Below are positions 1 through 13,331 of a DNA stretch of 64,000 bases, in pieces; position 1 is the stretch's first letter, and each line of letters starts with the position of its first letter. The stretch is from contig JABIAY010000049.1 in assembly GCA_018653085.1 (NCBI GenBank), positions 182,335 to 246,334 of the forward strand, given 5' to 3'. Made by a program: the position numbers and the translations under genes. Source of the DNA: Nitrospina sp. (GTDB lineage: Bacteria > Nitrospinota > Nitrospinia > Nitrospinales > VA-1). Below the pieces are notes generated by a model, which ran no database searches, was not told the origin of the DNA, and was given only the letters and a program-made list of their open reading frames with translations.

Positions 1-1310
1 AAGAAGACAATGTCGGGGCGGTTTTGCTTGGTCGTGACGATAACATTAAAGAAGGCGATGAGGTCAAGCGGACGGGACGCATCATGGAAGTTCCCATCGG
101 ACCAGAGATGGTGGGCCGGGTTGTGGATGGATTGGGCCAGCCTATTGACGGCAAAGGGCCGATCAAGACAGAAAAATTTGGTCCGATTGAAAGGACCGCA
201 CCTGGTGTTATTGACCGAAAATCGGTACATGAACCCATGCAGACGGGGATCAAGTCGATCGATGGAATGATTCCTATTGGACGTGGGCAAAGAGAATTGA
301 TCATTGGTGACCGGCAGACAGGAAAAACCGCTGTTGCCATTGACGCGATCATCAATCAAAAAGGGCAGAACATGTTCTGCATTTATGTGGCAGTAGGGCA
401 AAAGCGTTCTACGGTTGCACGGGTGGTGAAAACGCTGGAACAGCAAGGTGCAATGGAATACACCATCGTGGTTTCGGCTTCGGCCAGTGACCCGGCACCG
501 ATGCAGTTTATCGCGCCTTATGCCGGATGCGCCATGGGTGAGTATTTTCGCGATAACGGGCAACACTGCCTGATTGTTTACGATGATCTCAGCAAGCAGG
601 CGGCGGCCTACAGACAGTTGTCACTTCTGTTGCGGCGACCTCCGGGACGCGAAGCGTATCCGGGTGATGTTTTCTTTCTGCATTCCCGATTGCTGGAACG
701 CTCCGCAAAAGTCAGTGATGAGCTGGGAGCAGGTTCCATGACGGCTCTGCCGATCATCGAAACCCAGGCAGGGGACGTTTCCGCATACATCCCGACTAAT
801 GTGATTTCTATTACGGACGGACAGATCTTTCTGGAAACCGACTTGTTTTATTCTGGTGTGCGCCCTGCTATTAACGTTGGGCTTTCGGTTTCTCGAGTTG
901 GTGGTTCGGCTCAGATCAAGGGCATGAAGCAGGTAGCCGGTAAATTACGTTTGGACCTTGCTCAATACCGTGAAATGGCGGCCTTTGCGCAGTTTGGCAG
1001 TGATTTGGATGCGGCAACACAGGCTCAACTCCATCGGGGTGAACGGCTGGTGGAACTGCTCAAACAGGGCCAGTACAAACCTTTGAGTGTGGTTCAGCAG
1101 ATCATTTCTATCTTTGCGGGTGTGCGGGGGCTGGTGGACGATATCCCTACAGGCGACATCCAAAAATTTGAAAGCGGCTTGCTCAACTTTATGGAAGACA
1201 AACATCAGGCCTTGATGGATAAAATCGCAGAAGCCAAAAAACTTGATGACGATAGCGAAAGTCAGGTTGAAGCCGCTATCAATGAATTCAAAGGCCTTTT
1301 CAAAAACTGA
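1..1310 (+). CDS. atpA: ATP synthase F1 subunit alpha (5' end outside window)
   Basis: Non-catalytic nucleotide-binding alpha subunit of the F1 head of the membrane ATP synthase. The frame is already open at base 3 and reads into the typical [10 protein letters not shown] stretch before any start codon, so the gene begins upstream. About 436 residues are visible; the family is usually near 505, so roughly 70 N-terminal residues are missing. The P-loop GDRQTGKT lies near nt 307-330, followed by the DDLSKQA region and the C-terminal helical domain. atpG starts 3 bp after the stop, and atpD and atpC follow, which is the usual F1 order. The delta and b subunit genes would be expected just outside the window. 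Confidence 0.97.
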   Translation, partial: EDNVGAVLLGRDDNIKEGDEVKRTGRIMEVPIGPEMVGRVVDGLGQPIDGKGPIKTEKFGPIERTAPGVIDRKSVHEPMQTGIKSIDGMIPIGRGQRELIIGDRQTGKTAVAIDAIINQKGQNMFCIYVAVGQKRSTVARVVKTLEQQGAMEYTIVVSASASDPAPMQFIAPYAGCAMGEYFRDNGQHCLIVYDDLSKQAAAYRQLSLLLRRPPGREAYPGDVFFLHSRLLERSAKVSDELGAGSMTALPIIETQAGDVSAYIPTNVISITDGQIFLETDLFYSGVRPAINVGLSVSRVGGSAQIKGMKQVAGKLRLDLAQYREMAAFAQFGSDLDAATQAQLHRGERLVELLKQGQYKPLSVVQQIISIFAGVRGLVDDIPTGDIQKFESGLLNFMEDKHQALMDKIAEAKKLDDDSESQVEAAINEFKGLFKN

Positions 1311-1313
1311 CCC

Positions 1314-4037
<2,724 letters not shown>

Positions 4038-4159
4038 CTTTCCTCAGCGATACCGAAATTCCGGCAGGTTTTTTCCTCCTTTTAAATTCCATTTCCCTAT
4101 ATTCAGGAATGATACACTATAGGAAATAGTGTTCTCAATATTCTAAATGGAGAGGTTCC

Positions 4160-4627
4160 ATGAACTATAAAAAGATGGGCTGGGTTTGCCAAATTTTCAC
4201 GGTGTTGTTTTGTCTGTTTGTTGTCTTTTCCGTTGCCGAGGCAGGCAACAATCGTGATGCGGACGGTAGGTTAAAAGTGCTGTACCACATTGATGGATCG
4301 GATGTGGGCGTTGCCAAATACGCCATGGCTTTGATCAATAAACATATGGAAGCAGAAGGCGGTCCTGACAAGATAGATATAAAGGTGGTTGTGCACGGCC
4401 CGGCCCTGAAACTTTTTGATAAAGAAACCGTTGATCCAGCATTAAGAAAGAAACTTGCCATGATCATCGCGAAAGGTGTGCAACCGGAAATGTGCCAGGT
4501 TTCGATGAAGTTGTTCGGCAAACCTTTAAGCTCCCTGGAGCCGGGTTTTATCCCGACAGAACACCCGGTCGCCGTCAAACGCATTGCTGATCTACAGGAA
4601 CAGGGATACCTGTATATCAAACCTTAA
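4160..4627 (+). CDS. Secreted DsrE-family-like protein
   Basis: A 155-residue protein with an N-terminal signal peptide or anchor (about residues 5-28, ending near VAEAG) followed by a compact alpha/beta domain. The segments [32 protein letters not shown] and the [18 protein letters not shown] region resemble exported DsrE/DsrF-like proteins, which bind or relay sulfur in some families. One cysteine (in PEMCQVS) sits where such proteins often carry the functional cysteine. The start has GGAGAGG about 6 bp upstream. Its 3' end overlaps the 3' end of uvrA on the other strand by 11 bp. The substrate cannot be told from sequence. Confidence 0.7.
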   Translation: MNYKKMGWVCQIFTVLFCLFVVFSVAEAGNNRDADGRLKVLYHIDGSDVGVAKYAMALINKHMEAEGGPDKIDIKVVVHGPALKLFDKETVDPALRKKLAMIIAKGVQPEMCQVSMKLFGKPLSSLEPGFIPTEHPVAVKRIADLQEQGYLYIKP

Positions 4628-7442
4628 GATAATCTTTTAAATATTTTCCGGTGTAAGAGGCTTTAACTTTTGCTATCTTTTCCGGTGGGCCTTCGGCCAG
4701 CACCTGTCCGCCACCGTCACCGCCTTCTGGCCCTAAATCAATAATATGGTCGGCAGTTTTGATCACATCCATATTATGTTCGATGATGATCACGGTATTG
4801 CCGGAATCTACCAGCTTATCGAGAACTCCCAACAGGTTCTCGATATCGGCGAAGTGCAGTCCGGTTGTGGGTTCGTCCAGAATATAAAGGGTTCTGCCGG
4901 TACTGCGTTTGCTCAACTCTTTTGACAGCTTGATTCTCTGTGCTTCCCCACCGGATAAAGTGGTGGCTTGCTGACCCAGCCTTATATAGTCCAGTCCGAC
5001 ATCGGTGATGGTTTGCAGTTTGGTTTTGATGGCAGGAATATTGGTGAAAAATTCCTTGGCTTCCTCCGCGGTCATATTCAGAATGTCAGCGATGTTTTTT
5101 CCCTTATAAAGAATTTCGAGGGTCTCGCGGTTGAATCGTTTGCCCTGACAAACTTCGCAGGTAACGAATACGTCCGGTAAAAAATGCATTTCGATCTTGA
5201 TAACCCCGTCTCCCTGACAGGCTTCGCATCTTCCCCCCTTAACATTAAAGCTGAACCGGCCCGGTTTATAACCGCGGGCACGGGACTCGGGAACCTGGCT
5301 GAATAATTCGCGGACCAGAGTGAACACGCCGGTATAGGTGGCAGGATTAGACCTGGGCGTTCTTCCTATCGGCGACTGGTCAATGTCTATGACTTTGTCG
5401 AGCCATTGAAGGCCGTGGATTTTTTTGAATTCACCGGGTTTGCCCATCGAGTTCCAAAAATGCTGGGCCAGGGCCTTGTATAAAATATCAATGGTGAGCG
5501 TGCTCTTTCCCGATCCGGATACTCCGGTCACGCAGACAAAACAGCCGAGAGGAATTTTTACGGTTATTTCTTTCAGGTTATTTTCCCTGGCACCATGAAT
5601 CTCAATGGTTTTGCCATTGCCTTTGCGCCGGTTTTTGGGAATTGGGATTTGTTTTTTTCCGGAAATGTATTGTCCGGTCAGAGAATCCTTGGACTTGAGC
5701 ATGGCCTTGGGGGTGCCGGCAAAAATAGTTTCGCCGCCATGAACACCGGCACCGGGTCCGAGATCCACCACATAGTCGGCGGAGCGGATGGTGGCCTCAT
5801 CATGCTCGACCACAATCACAGTGTTGCCCAGGTCACGCAGGCGGAAGAGGGTGTTGAGCAGGCGGTCGTTGTCTCTCTGGTGCAGTCCAATACTGGGTTC
5901 ATCGAGGACGTAGAGGACTCCCATCAGGCTGGAGCCGATTTGGGTAGCGAGACGGATGCGCTGGCTCTCTCCGCCTGACAAGGTTGCTGAAGATCGGTCC
6001 AGGGAAAGGTAGTCCAGCCCGACATTGGTGAGAAAGCCCAGCCGCTCTTTAATTTCTTTGACGATTCTCCGGGCGATATTATTTTCCTGCCGTGTCAGTT
6101 TTAACTTTTGAAAATATTCATAGGCCTGCCCGATGGAGAGTGCCGTGATCTCGACGATATTCTGGTCGGCGATTTTTACCGAGACGGCTTCCTTGCGTAA
6201 CCGATCGCCGTCGCAGGTTTGGCAGGAAAGGGGGCGCATATATCGCGTGATTTCTTCCCGGGTGGAGGTGGAGTCGGTCTCTCGATAACGCCGCTCCAAG
6301 TCAGGAATCACGCCATCGAACGTGTCGGTATAGAATTGCTTTCTTCCGTCTTTTTCAAAATAATATTTTACGGGTTCATCACCGGAACCGAATAACAGGA
6401 TATCGCGAACCTTTTTAGGTAGTTTTTGAAACGGGACAGTGAGCTTGAACTTGAAATGGCTGGAGATGGTATCCAGCATCTGATGGAAATAGATAGAACT
6501 GCGTTTTTCCCAGGGTTTCAAAGCCCCATCACGGATGGAAAGCCGGGTGTCCGGAACGACCATCTCGGGGTCGATCACCATTTTGATTCCCAGCCCATCA
6601 CACTGTGCGCATGCTCCTTGTGGGTTGTTGAAAGAAAACAGGCGCGGTTCCAGTTCCGGGTAACTGATGTTGCAATAACTGCAGGCGAATTTTTCGCTGA
6701 ACAACAACTCCTTCTCTTTATCTTCAAGAATGGCAACGACCAGAGAACCTTCTCCGTGGTTGAGCGCGGTTTCTACCGAGTCGGCCAGCCGCTTGCCCAT
6801 ATTTTCCTTGATAACCAGCCGGTCCACCACTACTTCCAGAGTGTGCTTGAATTTTTTGTTGAGCACGATTTCTTCATCAAGGGAGCGGACCTCACCGTTT
6901 ATGCGAGCGCGGACGAATCCCTTGCGCTTCATATCCAGAATTTCTCTTTTGAATTCTCCCTTCTTATTCCGGGCTACAGGGGAAAGGATCATCACCTTCT
7001 TGCCAATGGGGATAGATTGGACCTGATCAACGATATGTTGTACGGTTTGCGAGGTAATTTGCCGTCCACAACCGTAACAGAAAACCTTGCCGATGCGAGC
7101 GTAGAGCAGGCGCAGGTAGTCATAAATTTCTGTTACTGTGCCAACGGTGGAACGGGGATTTCGGCTGGAAGTCTTCTGCTCAATTGAGATGGCAGGGGAG
7201 AGTCCGTCAATGGAGTCCACATCGGGTTTTTCCATCAATTTCAAAAACTGTCGTGCGTAGGCGGAAAGGGATTCCACATAGCGACGCTGGCCTTCTGCGT
7301 AAATGGTATCGAAAGCGAGAGAAGATTTTCCCGAGCCGCTCAAACCCGTTATCACCACCAGTTTTTCCCGGGGCAGGGTGAGGCTGAGGTTTTTAAGGTT
7401 ATGCTCCCTCGCGCCTTTTATAGTGATGTGATCCAGTGCCAT
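4617..7442 (-). CDS. uvrA: Excinuclease ABC subunit A (UvrA)
   Basis: DNA damage recognition ATPase of nucleotide excision repair, acting with UvrB and UvrC. It is 941 residues, full length. Two ABC modules are visible: P-loops GLSGSGKSS near residue 33 and GVSGSGKST near residue 640, with signature motifs [12 protein letters not shown] near 494 and [12 protein letters not shown] near 835. Zinc-binding cysteine pairs are present (CSYC...CAQC in the first half and CEAC...CEVC in the second). The gene is convergent with the DsrE-like gene and overlaps its 3' end. It is transcribed after the ubiD-like gene, 22 bp apart, and may share its transcript. Confidence 0.98.
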   Translation of the reverse strand: MALDHITIKGAREHNLKNLSLTLPREKLVVITGLSGSGKSSLAFDTIYAEGQRRYVESLSAYARQFLKLMEKPDVDSIDGLSPAISIEQKTSSRNPRSTVGTVTEIYDYLRLLYARIGKVFCYGCGRQITSQTVQHIVDQVQSIPIGKKVMILSPVARNKKGEFKREILDMKRKGFVRARINGEVRSLDEEIVLNKKFKHTLEVVVDRLVIKENMGKRLADSVETALNHGEGSLVVAILEDKEKELLFSEKFACSYCNISYPELEPRLFSFNNPQGACAQCDGLGIKMVIDPEMVVPDTRLSIRDGALKPWEKRSSIYFHQMLDTISSHFKFKLTVPFQKLPKKVRDILLFGSGDEPVKYYFEKDGRKQFYTDTFDGVIPDLERRYRETDSTSTREEITRYMRPLSCQTCDGDRLRKEAVSVKIADQNIVEITALSIGQAYEYFQKLKLTRQENNIARRIVKEIKERLGFLTNVGLDYLSLDRSSATLSGGESQRIRLATQIGSSLMGVLYVLDEPSIGLHQRDNDRLLNTLFRLRDLGNTVIVVEHDEATIRSADYVVDLGPGAGVHGGETIFAGTPKAMLKSKDSLTGQYISGKKQIPIPKNRRKGNGKTIEIHGARENNLKEITVKIPLGCFVCVTGVSGSGKSTLTIDILYKALAQHFWNSMGKPGEFKKIHGLQWLDKVIDIDQSPIGRTPRSNPATYTGVFTLVRELFSQVPESRARGYKPGRFSFNVKGGRCEACQGDGVIKIEMHFLPDVFVTCEVCQGKRFNRETLEILYKGKNIADILNMTAEEAKEFFTNIPAIKTKLQTITDVGLDYIRLGQQATTLSGGEAQRIKLSKELSKRSTGRTLYILDEPTTGLHFADIENLLGVLDKLVDSGNTVIIIEHNMDVIKTADHIIDLGPEGGDGGGQVLAEGPPEKIAKVKASYTGKYLKDYLKV

Positions 7443-7464
7443 ATTGATTCGGGAAGGTGGTTGA

Positions 7465-9291
7465 TTATTCTTTGAACAGGTCGGACCATCTTTTGTCGAC
7501 CTGTGTTTTTATTTCAGATGTCATTTCGATTTCATCTGGCCAGTTTTGTTGATAGCCCTCTTCGGGAAATTTTTGCGTCACATCAATTCCCAAACGTCCT
7601 GCCTCAAAATAAAAATCACGCTTTGGGTCGAGGTTATTGAAAAACTTCCACATCACTGTAGAAATGTTTTCGATGTCCACATGCCCTTCCAGCGCAATGA
7701 CGATTTCTATAGCAGAAAATGCAGAATGGTCCAGAAACGATTGAATGAACTGTTTTCCCTGATGCGGAGCCGTTTTATTAAGGGCCACGAGCAGAACAGA
7801 ACGCCGGGCTTGCAGTTGTAAAACCTTGCAGGCCTGCACTTCTTCAAATACGGTCATTATTTTTTCTGGCGAGGGACATCTGGAGTTGTCGGTGGACGTA
7901 GAAGCTTCTTTCTTATAGCCCGGCTCTCCCTCTATTTTTGAGGTGAGATCGATGCCCAGTTTTGAGCCGTGCAACATTTGGTCGGAGCCGTGATTGAGGA
8001 CATCGAGAACCCCCTCGGAGAAAAACAGATCGGTTTCAAAGTCTACTTTGTTGAGCAAAAGTTTTGCCACTTCTTCATAGTCATGAACATTGACTTTGGA
8101 ATCAACGGTGACGATGGTTTTGACAAAGCTCATTTGACCGAGTCCCCATAAAGCACTCATCAGCCTTCTTGACTGCATTGGGTATCGTTTGTCGAGCGAG
8201 ACGATGACACAATTATGAAAGATTCCCTCCACCGGCATATCCATGTCGACAACTTCGGGAAGCTGAGTTCTGATGAGAGGTAGAAAGATGCGTTCGGTCG
8301 CCCGGCCCAGGTAAAAATCCTCCTGAGGCGGTTTGCCAACGATGGTGGTCAGGTAAACGGGATTCTTGCGGTGAGTGATGGCGGTGATGTGAAAGACCGG
8401 ATAATCCCCGTCCTGCGAGTAATAACCGGTGTGGTCGCCAAAAGGTCCTTCCAGCCGCATTTCAGATGGGTCGATATAGCCTTCTAAAACAATTTCTGCG
8501 TTAGCTGGAACTTCCAGGTCCACTGTCTTGCATTTCACCAGTGGCACACTTGCTTTGCGAATAAAACCGGCGAGAAGAAACTCGTCAATGCCATAGGGCA
8601 AGGGCGCGGACGCGGAGTAACAGGATGCCGGATCGGCACCGAGCGCGACCGCCACTTCCATCACCTTATTCTGTTTGCGGTATTCATGGAAAAAATGCGC
8701 CCCGTCTTTATGGATATGCCAGTGCATGCCCGTGGTTTTTTTATCGTACACCTGCATGCGGTAGAGTCCGACATTTCTGATTTTTTTATCCACACTGCGA
8801 TTGATCACAATGGGGAAGGTGATGAACCGTCCTGCATCATGAGGCCAGCATTGCAGGATCGGAATCATTCCCAGATCGATATCATCGTTTAAATGGACAA
8901 CTTCCTGGCAAGGAGGGTGAGCCGTTTGCACGAGTTTGGCTGGAAACTGTGCCGCCTGTAAAAGCATGGGTAGGAGTTTCGCCTTTTCCAGCAGGGTAGT
9001 TGGAGGAGGAATTTTAATATAACTCTCAATTCGTTTGGCAATGTCTTCAATGTTATGGACACCTAGCGCCAGATTCATCCGTTTTGTACTACCAAAGGCG
9101 TTGATGAGCACAGGCATGGAACTGCCTTCAACGTTTTCAAACAACAGGGCTTTGCCTCCACCCGGCTGTTTGGACACCCGGTCGGTGATTTCGGCAATTT
9201 CGAGAATGGGAGAGACGGGTTGTTTTATCCGCAGGAGTTCTCCCTCAAGTTCCAGCCGGTCTATGAATTCTATTAAAGAAGGGTATTTCAT
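7465..9291 (-). CDS. ubiD: UbiD-family decarboxylase
   Basis: Member of the UbiD family, prenylated-flavin-dependent (de)carboxylases that in most Gram-negative bacteria decarboxylate the aromatic ring precursor of ubiquinone or menaquinone. It is 608 residues. The hallmark [12 protein letters not shown] lies near residue 287, preceded by the [13 protein letters not shown] and [16 protein letters not shown] segments and followed by [17 protein letters not shown]. These match the long UbiD/MqnL-like branch rather than short non-oxidative decarboxylases. The partner flavin prenyltransferase UbiX is not in the window. Whether it serves ubiquinone or menaquinone synthesis cannot be decided here. 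Confidence 0.85.
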   Translation of the reverse strand: MKYPSLIEFIDRLELEGELLRIKQPVSPILEIAEITDRVSKQPGGGKALLFENVEGSSMPVLINAFGSTKRMNLALGVHNIEDIAKRIESYIKIPPPTTLLEKAKLLPMLLQAAQFPAKLVQTAHPPCQEVVHLNDDIDLGMIPILQCWPHDAGRFITFPIVINRSVDKKIRNVGLYRMQVYDKKTTGMHWHIHKDGAHFFHEYRKQNKVMEVAVALGADPASCYSASAPLPYGIDEFLLAGFIRKASVPLVKCKTVDLEVPANAEIVLEGYIDPSEMRLEGPFGDHTGYYSQDGDYPVFHITAITHRKNPVYLTTIVGKPPQEDFYLGRATERIFLPLIRTQLPEVVDMDMPVEGIFHNCVIVSLDKRYPMQSRRLMSALWGLGQMSFVKTIVTVDSKVNVHDYEEVAKLLLNKVDFETDLFFSEGVLDVLNHGSDQMLHGSKLGIDLTSKIEGEPGYKKEASTSTDNSRCPSPEKIMTVFEEVQACKVLQLQARRSVLLVALNKTAPHQGKQFIQSFLDHSAFSAIEIVIALEGHVDIENISTVMWKFFNNLDPKRDFYFEAGRLGIDVTQKFPEEGYQQNWPDEIEMTSEIKTQVDKRWSDLFKE

Positions 9292-9495
9292 GAAACTTTC
9301 AGTGAAAAAATAAACGACCTGACATTATATCCTACCGGCCTGTATCAAGAGGAAATTATTTCCCCTGGTAGTGAAAACAGGCATCCGTCTCGTTAAGGGG
9401 GAACTTATGTTAGGCTACAGCAGTTAATGATATCCGAAGGCTCTGTGGTTGATTTTTATCAACGCTTCGATAAACAGTTCTTGCACGGGACTTAA

Positions 9496-10083
9496 TTGAT
9501 GAAAAAATACTTGATAGCTATATTTATCCCGATCATCTTGCTCACAACGTCCGTTTCCGCAAATGACTTCAAGAATGCAGTAGATGCCTACGGGCGAAAA
9601 GATTATAAGGTAGCATTTTCAACGTTCAAGTACTTGGCGGAGCAGGGAAATATGCATTCCCAGTACATACTTGGATCAATGTATCTCGATGGGCAAGGGG
9701 TTGCTCAGAACTATAAGGAAGCCGTCAAGTGGTACAGGCTTTCGGCGGAGCAAGGGGAGGCGGAGGCTCAACATAGCCTTGGTCTGAGTTATAGCCTTGG
9801 TCGAGGAGTTCCCCTCGATTACAAGGAGGCCGTCAGGTGGTACCGGATGTCAGCTACAAAGGGGTCTGCACGTGCCCAAAGCAACCTTGGGGCAATGTAT
9901 GTTGTGGGAAAGGGGGTTGCTCTGGATTATGTAGAAGCCCATAAATGGTTTAATATTGCCGGAGCAAACGGGTTGGATGAGGGACGAAAATTTAGAGATA
10001 AGATTGAAAAGCGCATGACCCACGAGCAAATCGATAAAGCGCAAAGGCTTGCCAAAGAATGGATGATTGAACATGAGAAATAA
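9496..10083 (+). CDS. Secreted Sel1-repeat (TPR-like) protein
   Basis: A 195-residue protein with a signal peptide (residues 1-22, ending SVSANDF) and about four Sel1-like repeats, for example GMYLDGQGV-type, SLGLSYSLGRGVPLDYKEA and NLGAMYVVGKGVALDYVEA, followed by a short C-terminal helix. Sel1 repeats are protein-binding solenoids, often in periplasmic or envelope adaptor proteins. It is divergent from the ubiD-like gene and is followed by about 270 bp in which I see no gene. The binding partner is unknown. Confidence 0.85.
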   Translation: MMKKYLIAIFIPIILLTTSVSANDFKNAVDAYGRKDYKVAFSTFKYLAEQGNMHSQYILGSMYLDGQGVAQNYKEAVKWYRLSAEQGEAEAQHSLGLSYSLGRGVPLDYKEAVRWYRMSATKGSARAQSNLGAMYVVGKGVALDYVEAHKWFNIAGANGLDEGRKFRDKIEKRMTHEQIDKAQRLAKEWMIEHEK

Positions 10084-10355
10084 AACGCGCTAACACGCAT
10101 ATTGCATGAGTGAAAATATTAATATCAGTAAATGAAGGCCAGGTAAGCACAAGCGGTTATTTGCGCAATGTTTTTCAAAGTACAAAATGTGCAGGGGAAA
10201 AAACTTTACCCTTCTACCGAACAACAAAAGCAACTACCTCAACCACTTGCTGCGGAGGCACTTGGCATGGCTCGTTGAGACAATTAAATGTTTGCCCGCA
10301 AAGGAAGACTTTGTAGCTTACCTGAGGAGGTTCTCTGCCCCTTGAAGGGAGGGAA

Positions 10356-12320
10356 TTATTTTGAGGGGGTGGTTTCCTTTTTGTTTCGGGTATTCCACAC
10401 TTGCAGGTGCCTGTCGGCCTGGACTGTATTGCCCAGTTTTTTATGGCAGTTTGATAGGTGGAGGTGTACTTCATCGTAGTCGGGCTTCTGATCCAGAGTT
10501 TTATTGAAAGCATCAATAGACTCCGAACATCGGTCGACATCCATATAGGCGTGAGCCAGATTGAATTGTGCCTGATAATCCTGTTTATCGTTTTTCAGGT
10601 ATGTTTCATATATGGAGATGGCTTTCTCGCTTTTCCCGGTTTTCTGATAGGAGAAGCCAAGAAGAAAACCGGTGCGTTTGAAGTCCGGGTCCTCATCCAA
10701 TACCAGCTTTAAAAAAGAAATAGCTTCCTCGAAGCGTTTTGCACGGGTCATTTGCAGGCCAGCTTCATACTGGTATTTTTTAATGGGTTTGAGCTTTGCC
10801 GCCTGGGAAGCGGCAAGAAGTGCTTTGGGCGAATCACCTGTTAATTTGTAGGCCTTTGCCAGCCAGAATTGATTTTGTCCTGAGGACGGTTTTTCCTGAG
10901 CGGCAGTCTCCACCCAGTTCAACCCATCTTTTTGATTCCCGGAATGGATGAGCGTGAGCCCCAAATTCAGCTTCGCCATATTGTATCGGGGATTTATATC
11001 CAATGCGGTTCTAAGATGTTTTTCACGCAGTTGCAGGTCTGGAATTGCCATGGCGTAGTTCAGGTGCGCCAGTGATCCTCCTGACTGGATGCTGTGTTCC
11101 CAAAACGATTCTTTGGTCTTCCAGATGCTATTAAACTGGATCGCTGATGTTGAGAAATAAATCAGAACCACCAGAGAACCCACAAACACGGTACTTCGAT
11201 TCAGGAACCGGAACGCAAGAACGATTACAGCGAGATATAGAAAAACACTGGAAGGGTAGGGGCGGTAATCAAATTGCAGGTGTGTCAGTGGCACCAGGGA
11301 AGAAGAGGGCGCTAAAAGAATCCAGTAGGAAAGTATGCAAAAACTGACAAGGGGCATGGTCTTTCTTAGCCGATAAGCTGCAAACAATGTTGCGCCGATA
11401 AAAATAAATCCGAGCCATACACCTGGGTCGGCAATGTTTCCCGGGCTCACATAAGGGGCCGCGCTGATTCCCCAGGGCCAGAGGAAATTAGCCCCATAGC
11501 TGAACAGGTGAAGTTTTAATTGCGCAAGAGGATAGACCCAGAAAGAGGACCACTCACTGCCTCCCCAGAGCTTGTCCACATCTGAGAAGCCGAGGGCAAA
11601 CTTAATGAAGGACATCAGTCCTGCCGCAATCAGGGCGAAGGGCAGGACCCGGTACCAGGTGGTCTTTTCAACTAAGGAGCGTTTCATCAAAACCCATTCA
11701 AAAACCAGAATCAAAACCGGCATAACCAGTGCATTCTGTTTCGACAATAAGGAAAGAAGGTAAAGAACCAGGACCCCGGCCCAACGAAGCAGATTTTCTC
11801 CCTCTTTTTTCATCAGAATATAACAATATAGAGATGCGATGAGAAAAAATTGCATCATCAAAAGGTCACGGCCGCTGATGTAATTGACGGGGTAACCCGA
11901 TACCGGGTGCACCGCAAAAACCAGTGCAACAATGAGGCTCATGGCCCTGGTATTGGCAGGAATATTTTCAGTGCGCTGAACCATTCCTGTCAATGCCAGG
12001 CAGAGCAGGTATACCATGAGGGTTGTGAAAAAATGAATGCCAGCATTCACCAGATGGTAACCGGTAGGTGAATATTCGTGCAGGGCGTAATTCAAGGATA
12101 AACTGAGCGGCAAAAGAGGACGGTAAACTTCCAGAGAGGGCAGGTAGGTTATGGTTTTCGGATCCAAAAAATGCCTGGATGTTGGCAGGACTTTCTGGAT
12201 TCCCGGATTGTCGATCACCCGGTAGTAGTCGTCGAGTTGAAACCCGTTTTGAAGCGTATTGAAATAAATCACGCAGAAAAACAGGAAAATTATGGCAACC
12301 GGGGAATTGAATCGCGGCAA
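10356..12320 (-). CDS. Polytopic membrane protein with C-terminal TPR repeats
   Basis: A 654-residue protein. The first 400 or so residues contain about nine to ten hydrophobic segments and begin with an FQLDDYYRVIDNP loop, resembling GT-C-type glycosyltransferases such as the PMT/TMTC group, where an acidic pair in the first extracytoplasmic loop is functional. From about residue 420 to the end there are six or so TPR motifs (for example NLGLTLIHSGNQKDGLNWVE and FLLGFSYQKTGKSEKAISIYE). This membrane plus TPR layout is common in Deltaproteobacteria-like genomes and is usually annotated only as a TPR protein. Glycosyl transfer is inferred from architecture; substrate and acceptor are unknown. 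Confidence 0.75.
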   Translation of the reverse strand: MPRFNSPVAIIFLFFCVIYFNTLQNGFQLDDYYRVIDNPGIQKVLPTSRHFLDPKTITYLPSLEVYRPLLPLSLSLNYALHEYSPTGYHLVNAGIHFFTTLMVYLLCLALTGMVQRTENIPANTRAMSLIVALVFAVHPVSGYPVNYISGRDLLMMQFFLIASLYCYILMKKEGENLLRWAGVLVLYLLSLLSKQNALVMPVLILVFEWVLMKRSLVEKTTWYRVLPFALIAAGLMSFIKFALGFSDVDKLWGGSEWSSFWVYPLAQLKLHLFSYGANFLWPWGISAAPYVSPGNIADPGVWLGFIFIGATLFAAYRLRKTMPLVSFCILSYWILLAPSSSLVPLTHLQFDYRPYPSSVFLYLAVIVLAFRFLNRSTVFVGSLVVLIYFSTSAIQFNSIWKTKESFWEHSIQSGGSLAHLNYAMAIPDLQLREKHLRTALDINPRYNMAKLNLGLTLIHSGNQKDGLNWVETAAQEKPSSGQNQFWLAKAYKLTGDSPKALLAASQAAKLKPIKKYQYEAGLQMTRAKRFEEAISFLKLVLDEDPDFKRTGFLLGFSYQKTGKSEKAISIYETYLKNDKQDYQAQFNLAHAYMDVDRCSESIDAFNKTLDQKPDYDEVHLHLSNCHKKLGNTVQADRHLQVWNTRNKKETTPSK

Positions 12321-12413
12321 ACCGTTCCTCCATTGGCGGGGATTTGGAAGATTTTAACCTTGCGCCGGACCCTATGCAACAAGTTTAATCCCCCCTTATG
12401 CTAAAATGCTGAC

Positions 12414-13331
12414 ATGTTACGTTTTGTTGTCAGGCGGGTTTTAATGGGAATACCGGTTCTGGTCACGGTTGCGACGCTCACCTTTCTCATCATGCACATC
12501 GTTCCAGGCGGGCCGTTCGATACGGAAAAAATCCTTCCACCGGAAATCATCGCCAATATAGAAGCCAAGTACCATCTCGATAAACCTCTTCCCATGCAAT
12601 ACCTTTTGTACATGAAGCAATTGTTGCAGGGCGATCTGGGACCGTCTTACAAATATTTGGGGCGCGGCGTTTCGGATATTATTCGCGACACGTTCCCCGT
12701 TTCTTTTGTATTGGGGCTCTGTGCGGTTCTGGTTGTTTTGGGATTGGGGATTCCTGCCGGGGTGATCTCGGCCTACTGGAAAAATTCGTTGCTGGACCGG
12801 TCTATCCTTCTTTTGGCGGCGATGGGAATTTCGGTGCCGAGTTTTGTGTTGGGCGCGATATCTGTATGGATATTCTCGCATCAGTGGCACTTGCTTCCCC
12901 CGGCTTTGTGGGAAGGGTTCCGTCATATGATTTTGCCTGCGTTTGCGTTGGGTGCGGGTTATGCCGGGTATGTCGCCCGGCTGACACGAACCACGGTGCT
13001 GGATGTTTTGGCTGCAGATTATATCCGCACCGCAAGGGCCAAAGGGCTGACGGAACCTGTAATATTGTTCAAACATGTTTTGAAAAACTCAATGTACCCC
13101 ATTGTTTCGGTGATGGGTCCTCTGACAGCCGGGCTGGTTACGGGTTCTTTTGTTATTGAATATATTTTTTCGATTCCCGGGATGGGGCGGTTTTTCATCA
13201 CCGCTGTGACCAACCGGGACTATCCTCTGATAATGGGCGTGACGCTGGTTTATGCCGTGCTGATTGTGATCGCGAATACGGTTGTGGATATGGTTTACGG
13301 CTGGCTGGACCCGAGGGTGACGTTGAAATGA
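12414..13331 (+). CDS. Dipeptide/oligopeptide-type ABC transporter permease (DppB/OppB family)
   Basis: First permease subunit of a peptide/nickel-type ABC importer, 305 residues with about six membrane segments. The N-terminus (LRFVVRRVLMGIPVLVTVATL) and the loop RTARAKGLTEPVILFKHVLKN, which is the EAA motif contacting the ATPase, are typical of the DppB/OppB family. It ends with WLDPRV, the usual family ending. Its stop overlaps the recQ start by 4 bp. The partner permease (DppC/OppC type) lies 1.9 kb downstream, after recQ, instead of being adjacent. No binding protein or ATPase gene is in the window. Confidence 0.93.
   Translation: MLRFVVRRVLMGIPVLVTVATLTFLIMHIVPGGPFDTEKILPPEIIANIEAKYHLDKPLPMQYLLYMKQLLQGDLGPSYKYLGRGVSDIIRDTFPVSFVLGLCAVLVVLGLGIPAGVISAYWKNSLLDRSILLLAAMGISVPSFVLGAISVWIFSHQWHLLPPALWEGFRHMILPAFALGAGYAGYVARLTRTTVLDVLAADYIRTARAKGLTEPVILFKHVLKNSMYPIVSVMGPLTAGLVTGSFVIEYIFSIPGMGRFFITAVTNRDYPLIMGVTLVYAVLIVIANTVVDMVYGWLDPRVTLK

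Noticed and set aside
10084-10355. Possible small gene or RNA between the Sel1 and TPR genes
   Set aside because: Only short frames without good start signals; no recognised RNA fold.
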